The position numbers and the translations under genes were made by a program. Below the pieces are notes generated by a model. The model was given only the letters and a program-made list of their open reading frames with translations, searched no databases and was not told the DNA's origin. A stretch of 64,000 nt of DNA from Myxococcales bacterium (GTDB lineage: Bacteria > Myxococcota_A > UBA9160 > UBA4427), in NCBI GenBank assembly GCA_012960035.1, contig DUBZ01000135.1, positions 62,001 to 126,000 of the forward strand, written 5' to 3'. Shown piece by piece: positions 7,668 to 16,872 of this stretch (the stretch's first letter is position 1; the number at the start of each line of letters is the position of its first letter).

Positions 7668-10175
7668 CTGAGGGGTCAAGCGGCACGCCAGGCTCGCATC
7701 CCGCTCGTTCTCGTTTCGATCGCATGTTTCCTTACTCTTGCGACCGGTTGCCGATCACCAGAAGATCGTGCGGCATACCACGCCGAGCGCGGCCTCGCGT
7801 TTCTTGCGGAAGACAAAATCGCAGCTGCGTCCATCGAATTTCGCAGCACGCTCTCTTTCGACCCGAAGAACGGGATCGCCAACCTTGAATTGGCGAACCT
7901 CGCGGAAGCCGAGGGCAGGCGAAAAGACGCCATTTTCTATTTGCAAGAGGCACTCTCGACCGACGAAACCAACGGTGAACTGATACTCAGACTCGCGACC
8001 CTTCTCCGCGACGACGAGCCTTGGCGCGCACGCAGATTATTGATGAGCGCCGTAGCGCGCGACCCCAAAGACGCGGTCGCCTACCTCGGCCTCTCTCAAG
8101 TCGAGCTATCGATGGGTCAACACCAGCAGGCGATGAACTCCGTCAAACGCTCGATCTCCCTGGACGATTCCATTCCGGGTTCGTATTGGCAGCTTGGCAT
8201 CCTCTATGAGTCGCTCATCAATCAGGCCACCAAGACGAGCTTCACGTTCGACGGTGATTTGAGTGCAAGCGCGGTTCGTGCGTTCGACGACTTCTTGGCC
8301 CATGGCGGCCAACCCGAATGGAAGGCACGACTCGAGCAAGCACGTGTTCTTGCGACGGGAAAACGCAATCGCACCGCGGCCATGGCTGCTGCGCGTCGCG
8401 CTCTCGAAATCGCCCGGCAAGCGGAGGGCGATTCCCCAAAGCTTCAGGCGGCGCGGCACCTGTCGTCCGTCGCCCGCGCGACGCGCGACCGGAAAGCCTA
8501 CGCGGATGCAACGGAGGTACTACTCGAAGTCACGCCCCGCGACTTCCATGCGTGGAAGAACCTGGCAGAACTGCGCGGCGCATCCGGTGGTTCGGCGGAG
8601 AAGGTCTATCAAGATCTTCTTGCACTCTATCCCGGCGACGCGGACGCCCGCTCGCTCTACGCCCGTCACATTGGCTTGACAAAGGGATACCTGAACGCCG
8701 TCAGATACTATGAACAAATCGTCGAAGAGAGCGCCGAACCTGCTCGCATGCTCTCGTACTTAGTCAGCTACCAGATGGCATACCGAATGGCGCCTCATGC
8801 GAACCAGACGCTCGCCCGCATGGAAACTGAATTCCCCGACGATCCATGGACCCAACTCGAACAAGCGAAGAAGCAATCGACCGACGGCTACAGCAAGGCC
8901 GCGATCGAAGCGCTCGAGGACGTGGTTGCTGGATACGAAATCTCGGAAGCGTACGAAGCACTCGCGAGACTCACTTCATTTCATCGTGGGTCCATACGCG
9001 CCGCCGACTATGCGCGTCGCGCGGTGGACCTGAAAGGCTTTTACGAAATCAGGCTTCATCGATTGTTGGCCGAGACTCTGTTCGATGCGCGCAAGTTCGC
9101 TGATCACCTCGAAGCCATCGAAGTCATCGAGCGCTACGAAGACTTGACCCACGAGCAGTTGATCTCCAAAGCATCGTCCCTGTATGCGACAGACGAAGCG
9201 GACAAGGGCCGGCAGGTCTTACTCTCGGCCGTGAATGACCCGGAGGCGCAGATCGCCGCGACGCTCATGTTCGTGACCCACGAGGCGGGTAATCGAAAGC
9301 AGGGGCACGTCGCGCGAAAGCTTGTGATGGCCGCCCTCGAACATCACCCGGACAACCAAGACCTCTTACTCGCCCACGCCGACGTAAACATGCGGATGGG
9401 GCGACCGGACCTTGCGCTCGACGTCCTAAACCAATTCGACATCATCAAGTTTCCTGCCCACATTCGCTTCGCCCGCGCGAAACTCCGCGCAGAAGAGGGC
9501 GACTTGTCGGGAGCGTTTCCCGACCTCTCCCACGCGCTACGCGCGGACCCGTCGGTGCCAGGCCTGTTGGACTTCGCCGTGTTGATGTATTCGAGAAAGG
9601 GCGTGGCCCACAAACAGGACTCGAGAATTTCCGAATGGATCGAAGGGATACGCTCGGATACGACGAATGAATGGCTGCCTAATTCTCGAAAGATTGCGCA
9701 TCTTCAGCTGCTCCGATCGCGCATCCTGCACACCCACAACAAAAACGAAAGTGCCATCGAGATCCTCGAGCAGGCGATTTCAGACTTCGAGTTCACTGCC
9801 GACACGCGAATCGACCTCGCCTACCTGCTTGCGATTACCGAACAGGACGTGAATCGCGCGATCGCGATCGCTGAGGACGTTGTTGACCCCGAGCATCCGG
9901 ACCCACGCGCCCTCGACGCCTTGGGTTTCGCGTACTTGAGCGCCGAGCAACCGATGGCTGCTCTACAGAACTTCCGCCTTGCGAACCGCGCCGCCGACAA
10001 CAGAGTCGCCCTGTTCCTTTACCACCAATCGATGGTCCTAGAGGAATTAGGCCGCGACGCCGAAGCGCTCCGCACGATCGACCAGGCGCTCGCCGTCGAC
10101 CCCACGTATTCGAATGCGGTGAAACTCCGGCAGTCGCTGGTGACGAAGAACGACAAAGAGGCGAAGCCGTCCTGA
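7668..10175 (+). CDS. Second TPR-repeat lipoprotein, apparent CTG start
   Basis: TPR protein of about 835 residues. The first ordinary start codon (TTG 7890) would remove 74 residues that read as a lipoprotein signal: IPLVLVSIACFLTLATGC, then RSPEDRAAYHAERGLAFLAE leading into TPRs. The only start-like codons in frame after the upstream stop at 7623-7625 are CTG 7638 and CTG 7668. CTG 7668 follows the stop of the previous gene (7664-7666) and has AGGG at 7656-7659, so I place the start there. TPRs continue to the end (for example LDALGFAYLSAEQPMAALQ). Likely a periplasmic partner of the preceding TPR lipoprotein and translated with it. If CTG is not used, a sequencing error or another rare start must exist; the shorter product would be cytoplasmic. 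Confidence 0.75.
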   Translation: MRGQAARQARIPLVLVSIACFLTLATGCRSPEDRAAYHAERGLAFLAEDKIAAASIEFRSTLSFDPKNGIANLELANLAEAEGRRKDAIFYLQEALSTDETNGELILRLATLLRDDEPWRARRLLMSAVARDPKDAVAYLGLSQVELSMGQHQQAMNSVKRSISLDDSIPGSYWQLGILYESLINQATKTSFTFDGDLSASAVRAFDDFLAHGGQPEWKARLEQARVLATGKRNRTAAMAAARRALEIARQAEGDSPKLQAARHLSSVARATRDRKAYADATEVLLEVTPRDFHAWKNLAELRGASGGSAEKVYQDLLALYPGDADARSLYARHIGLTKGYLNAVRYYEQIVEESAEPARMLSYLVSYQMAYRMAPHANQTLARMETEFPDDPWTQLEQAKKQSTDGYSKAAIEALEDVVAGYEISEAYEALARLTSFHRGSIRAADYARRAVDLKGFYEIRLHRLLAETLFDARKFADHLEAIEVIERYEDLTHEQLISKASSLYATDEADKGRQVLLSAVNDPEAQIAATLMFVTHEAGNRKQGHVARKLVMAALEHHPDNQDLLLAHADVNMRMGRPDLALDVLNQFDIIKFPAHIRFARAKLRAEEGDLSGAFPDLSHALRADPSVPGLLDFAVLMYSRKGVAHKQDSRISEWIEGIRSDTTNEWLPNSRKIAHLQLLRSRILHTHNKNESAIEILEQAISDFEFTADTRIDLAYLLAITEQDVNRAIAIAEDVVDPEHPDPRALDALGFAYLSAEQPMAALQNFRLANRAADNRVALFLYHQSMVLEELGRDAEALRTIDQALAVDPTYSNAVKLRQSLVTKNDKEAKPS

Positions 10176-10187
10176 TCTCGTAACGAG

Positions 10188-11963
10188 TTAGTTCTTTCGC
10201 GTGCTTTCGCGGATCCGCTTCTTGCGCTTGAGGCCGTCCAAGTCGTCTTCGAGGGATTCAGTGATGGGTCCCTTGATCTTTAATGCAGCTTCGATCTTGC
10301 GAATGGCCGCATCAAGGTCATCCAGCACAATGTACGCCTGCGCCATGACGCGATATTCGTGCTGATCGGGTTCCTCTACCCGCTCGAAGCGATCGATCCA
10401 TTCTTGAGCGAGTTCATTGACGAGTTCGGTGAAGAGTGGATGACCCCGGATCGCATTATATCCACGCTCAGAAATCAGGTGATCGAGACGGTTGTAGCCT
10501 CTCGCGCGGGCGGCTCGCAAAGCCCGCACCGTTCCCTCGGCATCTCCGGCGAGAGCAAGCCTACGTGCGATACGGGTCTGCGCCGCCATACCTTGCGGAT
10601 AGTGCGCTTCCGCATCGGCCATCATCGAATAACCGGTTCGCCAGACCGGCGCCCGGGTGTTGACTCTCACTGCGAAGACAACAATCCAAACAATCGCCGC
10701 CGCGATCAAGACACGACTTGTCAGGGCTTTCGAGCCGCTCGCTTCAAACTTCGCGAGCAAGTCATCCAAGTGATCGCGCCCGAACAATAAGACCCCGCCG
10801 ATCAGGCCGGGCAGGATGAAGTACAGGTAGCGGTCGGCCATCGGAAAGGGGAGGGGGATGATCCCGCAGACCGGCGCGAATGAAACGATCGCCCAAACCC
10901 AGTAGAGCCCTTCGCTGCGCCCGCTCGCCAGGGCCAAGAATGTTCGCCAAGCGAGCAGCCCCAACGCAAACAATGACCCGACCCACCACGGATCGAACCA
11001 CGAATCTGCAGCCGGGGGTTCGTGGAAGACGGAAAGGCCAAATGACGACACCGCCATCACGAGATAACGGAGCGCGACAGCGCACACCGTGCGCCAGCGA
11101 ACAATCGTGTCTTCGTAGAGGACGGGCGCCTGCCCGGCTGTTTGATTGAACGCCCAAAACTCCGCAACTGCAAAGACGACCAATAGCGCCGCCCACAATG
11201 CAACCCACGACCCATGCGAACGCAACACACCGGCCGGGCGCCCATGCAAGGTGTTCGATCGCGCTTGCCACGCCGCGATCGCAAGAACGAACAACGCGAC
11301 AGCAGCGGTGGGCTTCGCAAAGAGTGCGAGCGCGAACAACAGCGCCGCGATGACGGGTCGAGTGCGCTGACTCGCGAGTGCGAGTAGCGACAAGACCATG
11401 GCGGCTGGAGTCTTTAGCTGCGAAATCCAAGCGACGGCTTCAACGTTCGCAGGGTGAAGCAAGAAGAACGCCCCACCCAGGGCCGCTGGAATGCGCGCAA
11501 TCGCTGTCGCTCGAAAAACCACCACCAGTAAAACGGACGCCAACGCGTGGAGCGCAACATTCACGACGTGGTAGCCCGTCGTCTCGCGCCCAAAAAAGTG
11601 CCACTCGATCCCGTTCAAGAGCAAGTGGACTGGGGCGTAGTTTTCGACCAGCTTTGCGGGCGTTCCCGTCGGATCAAAGATCGCAATGATGTTGTCGTAG
11701 GTGAGGTTGTGAATGAACACGTTGTTGAGCACGTAGTGCTCATCATCGGAAATAAACGTACCGGTGAGCGCAGGTCCGTAGGCGACAAGACACGCGACGA
11801 AGAAGGCCACGAAGAGCAGTGCGTAGTACAGAACACCATCGCCCGTTCCGGTAGGTGCTTGACTCGTCGACGCGGGTGAGCGCGAGCTGTTCTTATGGGG
11901 GGGGCGCGAGTTGCCGGATTTCTGCCGTTTCGTGGGGATCTTTGTCGAACGAGCGGAACTCAA
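10188..11963 (-). CDS. TMTC-like GT-C membrane glycosyltransferase with C-terminal TPRs
   Basis: 591-residue polytopic protein. After a Ser/Lys-rich tail of about 45 residues comes a GT-C core: the first-loop acidic motif ISDDEHYVLNN, then PVHLLLNGIEWHFFGRETTG, YHVVNVALHALASVLL and LHPANVEAVAWISQLK, the pattern of the TMTC O-mannosyltransferase-like family. About ten helices follow, then a soluble TPR region (about residues 445-575). By family it transfers a sugar from a polyprenyl-phosphate donor to a protein or glycan on the periplasmic side. The substrate is unknown. It faces the TPR lipoprotein operon with only 12 bp between stops, so the two blocks are convergent. Confidence 0.8.
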   Translation of the reverse strand: MSSARSTKIPTKRQKSGNSRPPHKNSSRSPASTSQAPTGTGDGVLYYALLFVAFFVACLVAYGPALTGTFISDDEHYVLNNVFIHNLTYDNIIAIFDPTGTPAKLVENYAPVHLLLNGIEWHFFGRETTGYHVVNVALHALASVLLVVVFRATAIARIPAALGGAFFLLHPANVEAVAWISQLKTPAAMVLSLLALASQRTRPVIAALLFALALFAKPTAAVALFVLAIAAWQARSNTLHGRPAGVLRSHGSWVALWAALLVVFAVAEFWAFNQTAGQAPVLYEDTIVRWRTVCAVALRYLVMAVSSFGLSVFHEPPAADSWFDPWWVGSLFALGLLAWRTFLALASGRSEGLYWVWAIVSFAPVCGIIPLPFPMADRYLYFILPGLIGGVLLFGRDHLDDLLAKFEASGSKALTSRVLIAAAIVWIVVFAVRVNTRAPVWRTGYSMMADAEAHYPQGMAAQTRIARRLALAGDAEGTVRALRAARARGYNRLDHLISERGYNAIRGHPLFTELVNELAQEWIDRFERVEEPDQHEYRVMAQAYIVLDDLDAAIRKIEAALKIKGPITESLEDDLDGLKRKKRIRESTRKN

Positions 11964-12330
11964 ATTTCAGCTCTCCACCTTCACGCACGCGACGCAAGAA
12001 GCCACGTACAAGCCCACTCACAGATCTCGCTCACCGCCTCAACAGCGATTCACCAGCCACCTACCAAGCCACTCTCAAGCCGCATCCCATACGGGCATAT
12101 CGATGAAACGAGGGAATTACCCAACTCCGAGCCCGATGACGCGCTCGATCATACAGAAAGCGCCACGTGAAGGGGCACGGAAAACAGGGCAACTGAGTTA
12201 CCTTCGATCTTCTGGAACGCCCTCATGGGCACCGGACTGATCAATTGCCGAGATCCTCATTGGCCAGATCCACTATCGCAACATTCACGATCGCAACATT
12301 CACAACGCAAGCGAGACGAAGCAGATCGTT
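11964..12330. other. Divergent intergenic region
   Basis: About 370 bp between the TMTC-like gene (leftward) and the first GT2 gene (rightward). No convincing gene. The right end holds a 15-bp tandem duplication (12275-12303). The frame of the GT2 gene is open back to 12241 but has no ATG, GTG or TTG before 12331. Confidence 0.55.
12275..12303. repeat. 15-bp tandem duplication before the GT2 gene
   Basis: ATCGCAACATTCAC occurs at 12275-12288 and again at 12290-12303. In the frame of the following GT2 gene it would encode RNIHD RNIHN. Confidence 0.85.
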
Positions 12331-13503
12331 TTGGAACACCACGATTCGGACATCGAACTTTCGGTAGTGATGCCCTGCCTCAACGAGGCCGACACGCTTG
12401 AAATCTGCATCACCAAGGTGTTGCGCATTTTCGACGAGCACAAGATCGTGGGCGAAGTCGTAATCGCCGACAACGGCAGCACCGATGGTTCACAAGAAAT
12501 CGCGACTCGTCTCGGTGCAAGAGTCGAAGATATCCCCGAACGCGGCTACGGCGCCGCGCTCATGGGCGGCATCATGGCCGCACGCGGACATTTCGTCCTC
12601 ATGGGCGACGCCGACGACAGCTACGACTTCCTCGAGATCCCCAAGTTCCTCGAGAAACTGCGCGAGGGGTTCGACCTGGTGCAAGGTTGCCGCTTGCCCC
12701 GGGGTGGCGGCACCGTCCTACCCAATGCCATGCCCTTCCTTCATCGCTGGCTCGGCAATCCCATGCTCTCCGCCATGGTGCGAGGCATGTTCCGCGCACC
12801 CGTTACCGACATCTATTGTGGGATGCGAGGTTTTCGCAAAGACCTGTACCTGCGTCTCGACCAGCGATGCACGGGGATGGAATTCGCGACCGAAATGATC
12901 ATCAAGTCGACACTTTACGCTGCAAAGATCGCCGAAGTACCCATCACCCTGCACCCCGACGGACGCAAAGCACACGGCCCTCACTTGCGAACCTTCCGTG
13001 ATGGCTGGCGCACTGTGCGCTTCTTCATGATGTACAGCCCGCGCTGGCTGTTTCTATTTCCCGGCATACTCTTAATTTTTTCTGGCATCGTTGGATACGG
13101 CGTCGCTCTTTCGTCAACGCCAACACTTGGGATCAATTTCGGACCCCACACGCTGCTCGTCGCAAGCTTGTCATTTTTGCTTGGCTACCAGTCACTTCTG
13201 TTTGCGATCTTCACCAAGACCTTTGCGATCAGCGAAGGCTTGATGCCCGCCGACCCTCGCATGGATCGCTTCTACGACGTGATCAACCTCGAAAAGGGTC
13301 TTGTTCTCGGGGTGCTGTCATTCGTCATTGGCCTTGGCCTCATTAGCCATACCGCCAACGAATGGCGCGCGACAAGCTACGGTCCCCTCGACTACGAGCT
13401 CACACTTCGCTGGGTGATCCCGGGCGTCACGCTTGCGGCACTCGGCTTTCAGACGATGCTCTCAGGTTTCTTCGTGAGCATCCTCGGCATGGGTCGCAGG
13501 TGA
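12331..13503 (+). CDS. GT2 glycosyltransferase with C-terminal membrane helices (polyprenyl-phosphate type)
   Basis: 390-residue family 2 glycosyltransferase resembling dolichyl/polyprenyl-phosphate sugar synthases. The GT-A core shows LSVVMPCLNEADTLE, ADNGSTDGS, RGYGAALMGG and the metal-binding stretch LMGDADDSYDF near residue 93. About four helices follow in residues 235-390. By family it moves a sugar from a nucleotide donor to undecaprenyl phosphate, providing the donor used by GT-C enzymes nearby. The start is TTG 12331; no ATG or GTG is available upstream, and the next ATG (12370) would cut into the first strand. The end overlaps the methyltransferase start by GTGA. First gene of a three-gene block. 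Confidence 0.85.
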   Translation: MEHHDSDIELSVVMPCLNEADTLEICITKVLRIFDEHKIVGEVVIADNGSTDGSQEIATRLGARVEDIPERGYGAALMGGIMAARGHFVLMGDADDSYDFLEIPKFLEKLREGFDLVQGCRLPRGGGTVLPNAMPFLHRWLGNPMLSAMVRGMFRAPVTDIYCGMRGFRKDLYLRLDQRCTGMEFATEMIIKSTLYAAKIAEVPITLHPDGRKAHGPHLRTFRDGWRTVRFFMMYSPRWLFLFPGILLIFSGIVGYGVALSSTPTLGINFGPHTLLVASLSFLLGYQSLLFAIFTKTFAISEGLMPADPRMDRFYDVINLEKGLVLGVLSFVIGLGLISHTANEWRATSYGPLDYELTLRWVIPGVTLAALGFQTMLSGFFVSILGMGRR

Positions 13504-14114
13504 CGATCGCCGAGCGCATTCACGAATCGTACGGATTCGAACGGCGCGTTCGCGTTCTGTCCGGCCACCTCGCCAGCTTGTTCCCCAAAGACGCGAACGT
13601 GCTCGACGTGGGATGCGGAGACGGCACGATCGACACCCTTTTGATGAAGCTACGCCCCGACATCACGATCGAAGGCATCGACATCCTGGTACGCCCCGAA
13701 ACCAAGATCCCCGTTCGGGAGTTCGATGGACGCGTGATTCCCCTCGCAGACAATTCTTTCGACGCCGTCGTGTTCGTCGATGTGCTTCACCACAGCGAAG
13801 ACGCAACACAGCTCTTGCGCGAAGCGCGTCGCGTCGCGCGAGAATGCGTCGTCATCAAAGATCATCGGCGCGACGGATTTCTTGCCGAGCAGACCCTGCG
13901 CTTCATGGACAACGTCGGGAACAAACGCTTCGGAGTCGACTTGCCGTACAACTATTGGAGCCACGCCGAATGGCGCGCCGCCTTCAGCGAAGTTGGGCTC
14001 GGCGTGCGTGAATGGCAGCAGCGCCTCGGAATCTACCCGTGGCCGGCAAGCCTGTTGTTCGATCGCGGGCTCCACTACGTCGCGCAGCTCGGCGTTGTGC
14101 CTGAAGGCTCCTGA
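13500..14114 (+). CDS. Class I SAM-dependent methyltransferase
   Basis: 204-residue Rossmann methyltransferase: glycine-rich motif I VLDVGCGDGTIDTLL near residue 37, IEGIDI after strand 2, PLADNSFDAVVFVDVLHH as motif II/post-motif. A longer frame reaches back to 13362 inside the preceding gene, but GTG 13500 overlaps the upstream stop (GTGA) and gives the family-like start TIAERIHESYGF. Placed between a GT2 and a GT-C gene, it probably methylates a lipid-linked sugar or a related precursor. The exact acceptor cannot be read from sequence. Confidence 0.83.
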   Translation: MTIAERIHESYGFERRVRVLSGHLASLFPKDANVLDVGCGDGTIDTLLMKLRPDITIEGIDILVRPETKIPVREFDGRVIPLADNSFDAVVFVDVLHHSEDATQLLREARRVARECVVIKDHRRDGFLAEQTLRFMDNVGNKRFGVDLPYNYWSHAEWRAAFSEVGLGVREWQQRLGIYPWPASLLFDRGLHYVAQLGVVPEGS

Positions 14115-14120
14115 ACGCGA

Positions 14121-15824
14121 ATGAAGAACGAGCCTGCGTTCCTCGTTCCCGGCGTTTGGCTGCTGCTCGCAGCCGCAGTGTTCGCCGTGGCCATGCCGCG
14201 GATCGACGACCTCGGGCTCTACTACGACGAAGCGTTTCTCGCACAACAAGGCCGCGACTTCGTCGAACCACAACGCGCGGGGATGCATCCACCTAGCGTC
14301 ACCACCACCTACATCGCAGGGCGTCCCTTCCCCGTGCGCAATGCGGCCTATCTCGGCTCACTCAAGAGTCAGCTCGTCATTCCAACGTTCTTTGCGTTTG
14401 GCGCCAACACCAAAGTGCTTCGAGCAACCACATTGGCGATCGGGCTCTTCGCTTTGCTCTTTTGTATGCTGCTCGCAAAGCAATGGTTTGGAGCCCGTGT
14501 CGCGGTCGCGACGGGTGTGTTGATCGCAACAGATCCTTCTTTCTACTTTTTCTCGCAGTTTGAATGGGGTCCTTTCACGAGCATGCTGTTGTGTCGGGGC
14601 GCCGGCTTGTACTGCATTTCTCGCGCATTCCACCCCGAAGCGACGAACAACCGCTGGGCCGCAGTCGTTTGCGGCGCGGTGCTGCTCGGCCTGGGCGTCT
14701 ATAGCCGCGTCGACTTTGCAGTGATTTTGGCCGGAGCCGCGACCGCGTTGGTGGCTTGTCGCCGCGACCTCATCGCGAGCGCGGTACAAGAGCGACGTGG
14801 GATGTTGATCGCCGGGGCCTTGGTCTTCGCCGTTGCAGTGACTCCGGTGCTGGCCGTCGTGGGACAAGTCCTTGGCGCAGGGGCCGGGATCGCGGACCGA
14901 GGCGACCTCGGATATCGCATTCAGGTGTTGCTCAGCACTCTCGACGGCTCTCATTTTTATCGCTTGATTCATGCGGGCGGTCTCTTCGACCGCATGTTCG
15001 CCGAACCCGGACCCACGACCGCGCTCCCAATTTTATTTCTCGCTGGTGTCGCCATCACATGGCTGCTGGCACGGCGTTCAGACACGCAGCGCAAATCAGC
15101 GATCGGCTTCTTGTTGGTCGCGACGCTATTCATCACCGTCGTGATGCTCGCAATCCCCGGCGCGGTTCGCGCACACCACATGCTCAACCTGCTTCCATTC
15201 GTGCACATGATCGTCGCGATCGCGGGCGTGGGTCTATGGGACGCCAGCGGGTCGAACCAAAGAAGCCAGGCCCTTGCTCGCATTTGCGTCGCATTGGCGG
15301 CTTGCGCTTTTATCTATTCCAACGCGGTAGCCATCGCGACGACCCGTGAGCTCATTCAAGACACCGGTGGTATCGGACGGTTTAGTCACGCGAGGCAAGA
15401 CTTGATTCGCGAGCTCGACGCATCGCCTAACGCCGCAGCAACGCAAGTCGTTAGCCTCGACTGGGGGTTTCACGAAATCGCACTGTTCGAAAGTCACAAC
15501 CTCGTATCGACTGAACCCATCTGGTCGATGGGGAAACTGGCACGTCGACAAGGCGGCTTCATCTTCGACGGCAACGCATCGACCGTCTATCTGCTACACG
15601 AACCGCCGTACGACTTGTTCGGCTACAGCGAACGCTTCGCCCAGGCGCTGCCAGGCATAGACCCGACTCGTTACGAATTGACCGACCACCGAGATCGCCG
15701 CGGCGATCTCGTTTTCAAGAGCGCGCGCTTCGATGCCCCCCATCGCATGATCTTCGACGGGACCTTCCGCATCAGACTAAGCGCAGCAGCAACTCCGCCA
15801 CGTGCTCCTGCTGAGCAGCCGTGA
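14121..15824 (+). CDS. GT-C (PMT/ArnT-like) membrane glycosyltransferase
   Basis: 567-residue protein with about ten or more membrane helices. The first helix is followed by the acidic loop LGLYYDEAFLAQQG, the metal/donor-binding site of GT39/GT83-type enzymes; a later loop has DPSFYFFSQFEWGPF. By family it moves a sugar from a polyprenyl-phosphate donor to a periplasmic acceptor, plausibly using the product of the GT2 enzyme two genes upstream. Its last 53 bases overlap the convergent DegT gene. The start lies 6 bases after the methyltransferase stop. Confidence 0.78.
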   Translation: MKNEPAFLVPGVWLLLAAAVFAVAMPRIDDLGLYYDEAFLAQQGRDFVEPQRAGMHPPSVTTTYIAGRPFPVRNAAYLGSLKSQLVIPTFFAFGANTKVLRATTLAIGLFALLFCMLLAKQWFGARVAVATGVLIATDPSFYFFSQFEWGPFTSMLLCRGAGLYCISRAFHPEATNNRWAAVVCGAVLLGLGVYSRVDFAVILAGAATALVACRRDLIASAVQERRGMLIAGALVFAVAVTPVLAVVGQVLGAGAGIADRGDLGYRIQVLLSTLDGSHFYRLIHAGGLFDRMFAEPGPTTALPILFLAGVAITWLLARRSDTQRKSAIGFLLVATLFITVVMLAIPGAVRAHHMLNLLPFVHMIVAIAGVGLWDASGSNQRSQALARICVALAACAFIYSNAVAIATTRELIQDTGGIGRFSHARQDLIRELDASPNAAATQVVSLDWGFHEIALFESHNLVSTEPIWSMGKLARRQGGFIFDGNASTVYLLHEPPYDLFGYSERFAQALPGIDPTRYELTDHRDRRGDLVFKSARFDAPHRMIFDGTFRIRLSAAATPPRAPAEQP

Positions 15825-16872
15825 TGCCCGGGAAAATGGGCAGAGACAAGATCTCGCTTGCGGCCTTTTCAGCGACAGGGAACGCACCCTCGCGATAGCC
15901 AAGTGACGCGTACGCTCCCTGCTTGTGGCATGGCGTTGGATAGTGGATGCCCGCGCCGACCCCCGCGGCATTGAGTTCCGCCACGACCCGATCCCGCTCC
16001 GGCACACGAACGACATAGAGGTGCCATACGCTTTCGTTGCCTTCTTTGATCGCGGGAAGCGTGATCAAACTCGTTCCCGCGAGCAGTGCGTCGTATCGCG
16101 CCGCCGCCTCTTGGCGTTGTGCGTTCCAAGTGGCGAGATGCTTGAGCTTGGCGCTCAACACGACAGCTTGTAGAGAGTCGAGACGTGAGTTGAAGCCGAT
16201 TTCGGGGTGTTGGTACTTCACCGTGCCGCCCCAGTTGCGGAGCCGCCGCACCGACTCCGCGAAGTCATCGTCGTTGGTCAGGACCGCGCCGCCGTCGCCG
16301 TACGCGCCGAGGTTCTTACCGGGGAAGAAACTGGTTGCGCCCGCGACACCGAAGCCACCTGACAAACATCCATTGCGCCGCGCGCCGTGGGACTGCGCGC
16401 CATCTTCCATCACCGCAACGTTTCGACCGCGTGCATAGTCTTCGAGTCGTTCGTAAGGAGCGACCTGGCCATAGAGGTCGACAGCAAGAATGCCTCGCGT
16501 TCGATCACCGATCGCATCCTTCGTCTGGTCGGTATCAATCAAGTGATAGACCGGATCGCTGTCGACAAAGATCGGGACCGCGCCCACGCGCGTAACCGCC
16601 AACGCCGAAGCGATGAACGTGTTTGCCGGCACAATCACTTCGTCGCCTACGCCGATCCCCTGGGCTCGCAAGATCATTTCGATCGCGTCGGTACCGCTCC
16701 CGACACCAATACAGTGACGCACACCGGAGAACTGCGCGTACGCCTGCTCGAATTCGGCGACTTGGGGGCCGAGCACAAACGACGTCGCTTCAAAGACCTC
16801 GTCGAAACCCCGCCGGACATCCTCTTCGATCTGTTGATGTTGAAGCGAAAGGTCTACCAAGGGAATCTTCAT
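15772..16872 (-). CDS. DegT/DnrJ/EryC1/StrS-family sugar aminotransferase
   Basis: PLP-dependent aminotransferase, 366 residues, forming amino sugars from nucleotide-linked keto sugars. Seen: VGSGTDAIEMILRAQGIG, DEVIVPANTFIASALAV, AVMEDGAQSHGAR and the PLP-lysine segment SFFPGKNLGAYGDGG, then RLDSLQAVVL and IHYPTPCHKQ. It closely follows the Gfo/Idh oxidoreductase gene (TGATGA overlap), as in the WlbA/WlbC and WbpB/WbpE pairs that make UDP-GlcNAc(3N)A. The product is probably a 3-amino sugar for the surface glycan. The N-acetyltransferase (WlbB/WbpD) that usually completes the set is not in the window. Confidence 0.9.
   Translation of the reverse strand: MKIPLVDLSLQHQQIEEDVRRGFDEVFEATSFVLGPQVAEFEQAYAQFSGVRHCIGVGSGTDAIEMILRAQGIGVGDEVIVPANTFIASALAVTRVGAVPIFVDSDPVYHLIDTDQTKDAIGDRTRGILAVDLYGQVAPYERLEDYARGRNVAVMEDGAQSHGARRNGCLSGGFGVAGATSFFPGKNLGAYGDGGAVLTNDDDFAESVRRLRNWGGTVKYQHPEIGFNSRLDSLQAVVLSAKLKHLATWNAQRQEAAARYDALLAGTSLITLPAIKEGNESVWHLYVVRVPERDRVVAELNAAGVGAGIHYPTPCHKQGAYASLGYREGAFPVAEKAASEILSLPIFPGITAAQQEHVAELLLRLV

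Noticed and set aside
3672..12000. Exosortase gene near the PEP-CTERM protein
   Set aside because: No membrane protein here has the exosortase Cys/Arg/His pattern; the only polytopic protein nearby is the TMTC-like GT-C enzyme.
11895..12240. Several overlapping short frames between the TMTC-like and GT2 genes
   Set aside because: Low-complexity, Ser/Pro/His-rich translations without conserved look or ribosome sites.
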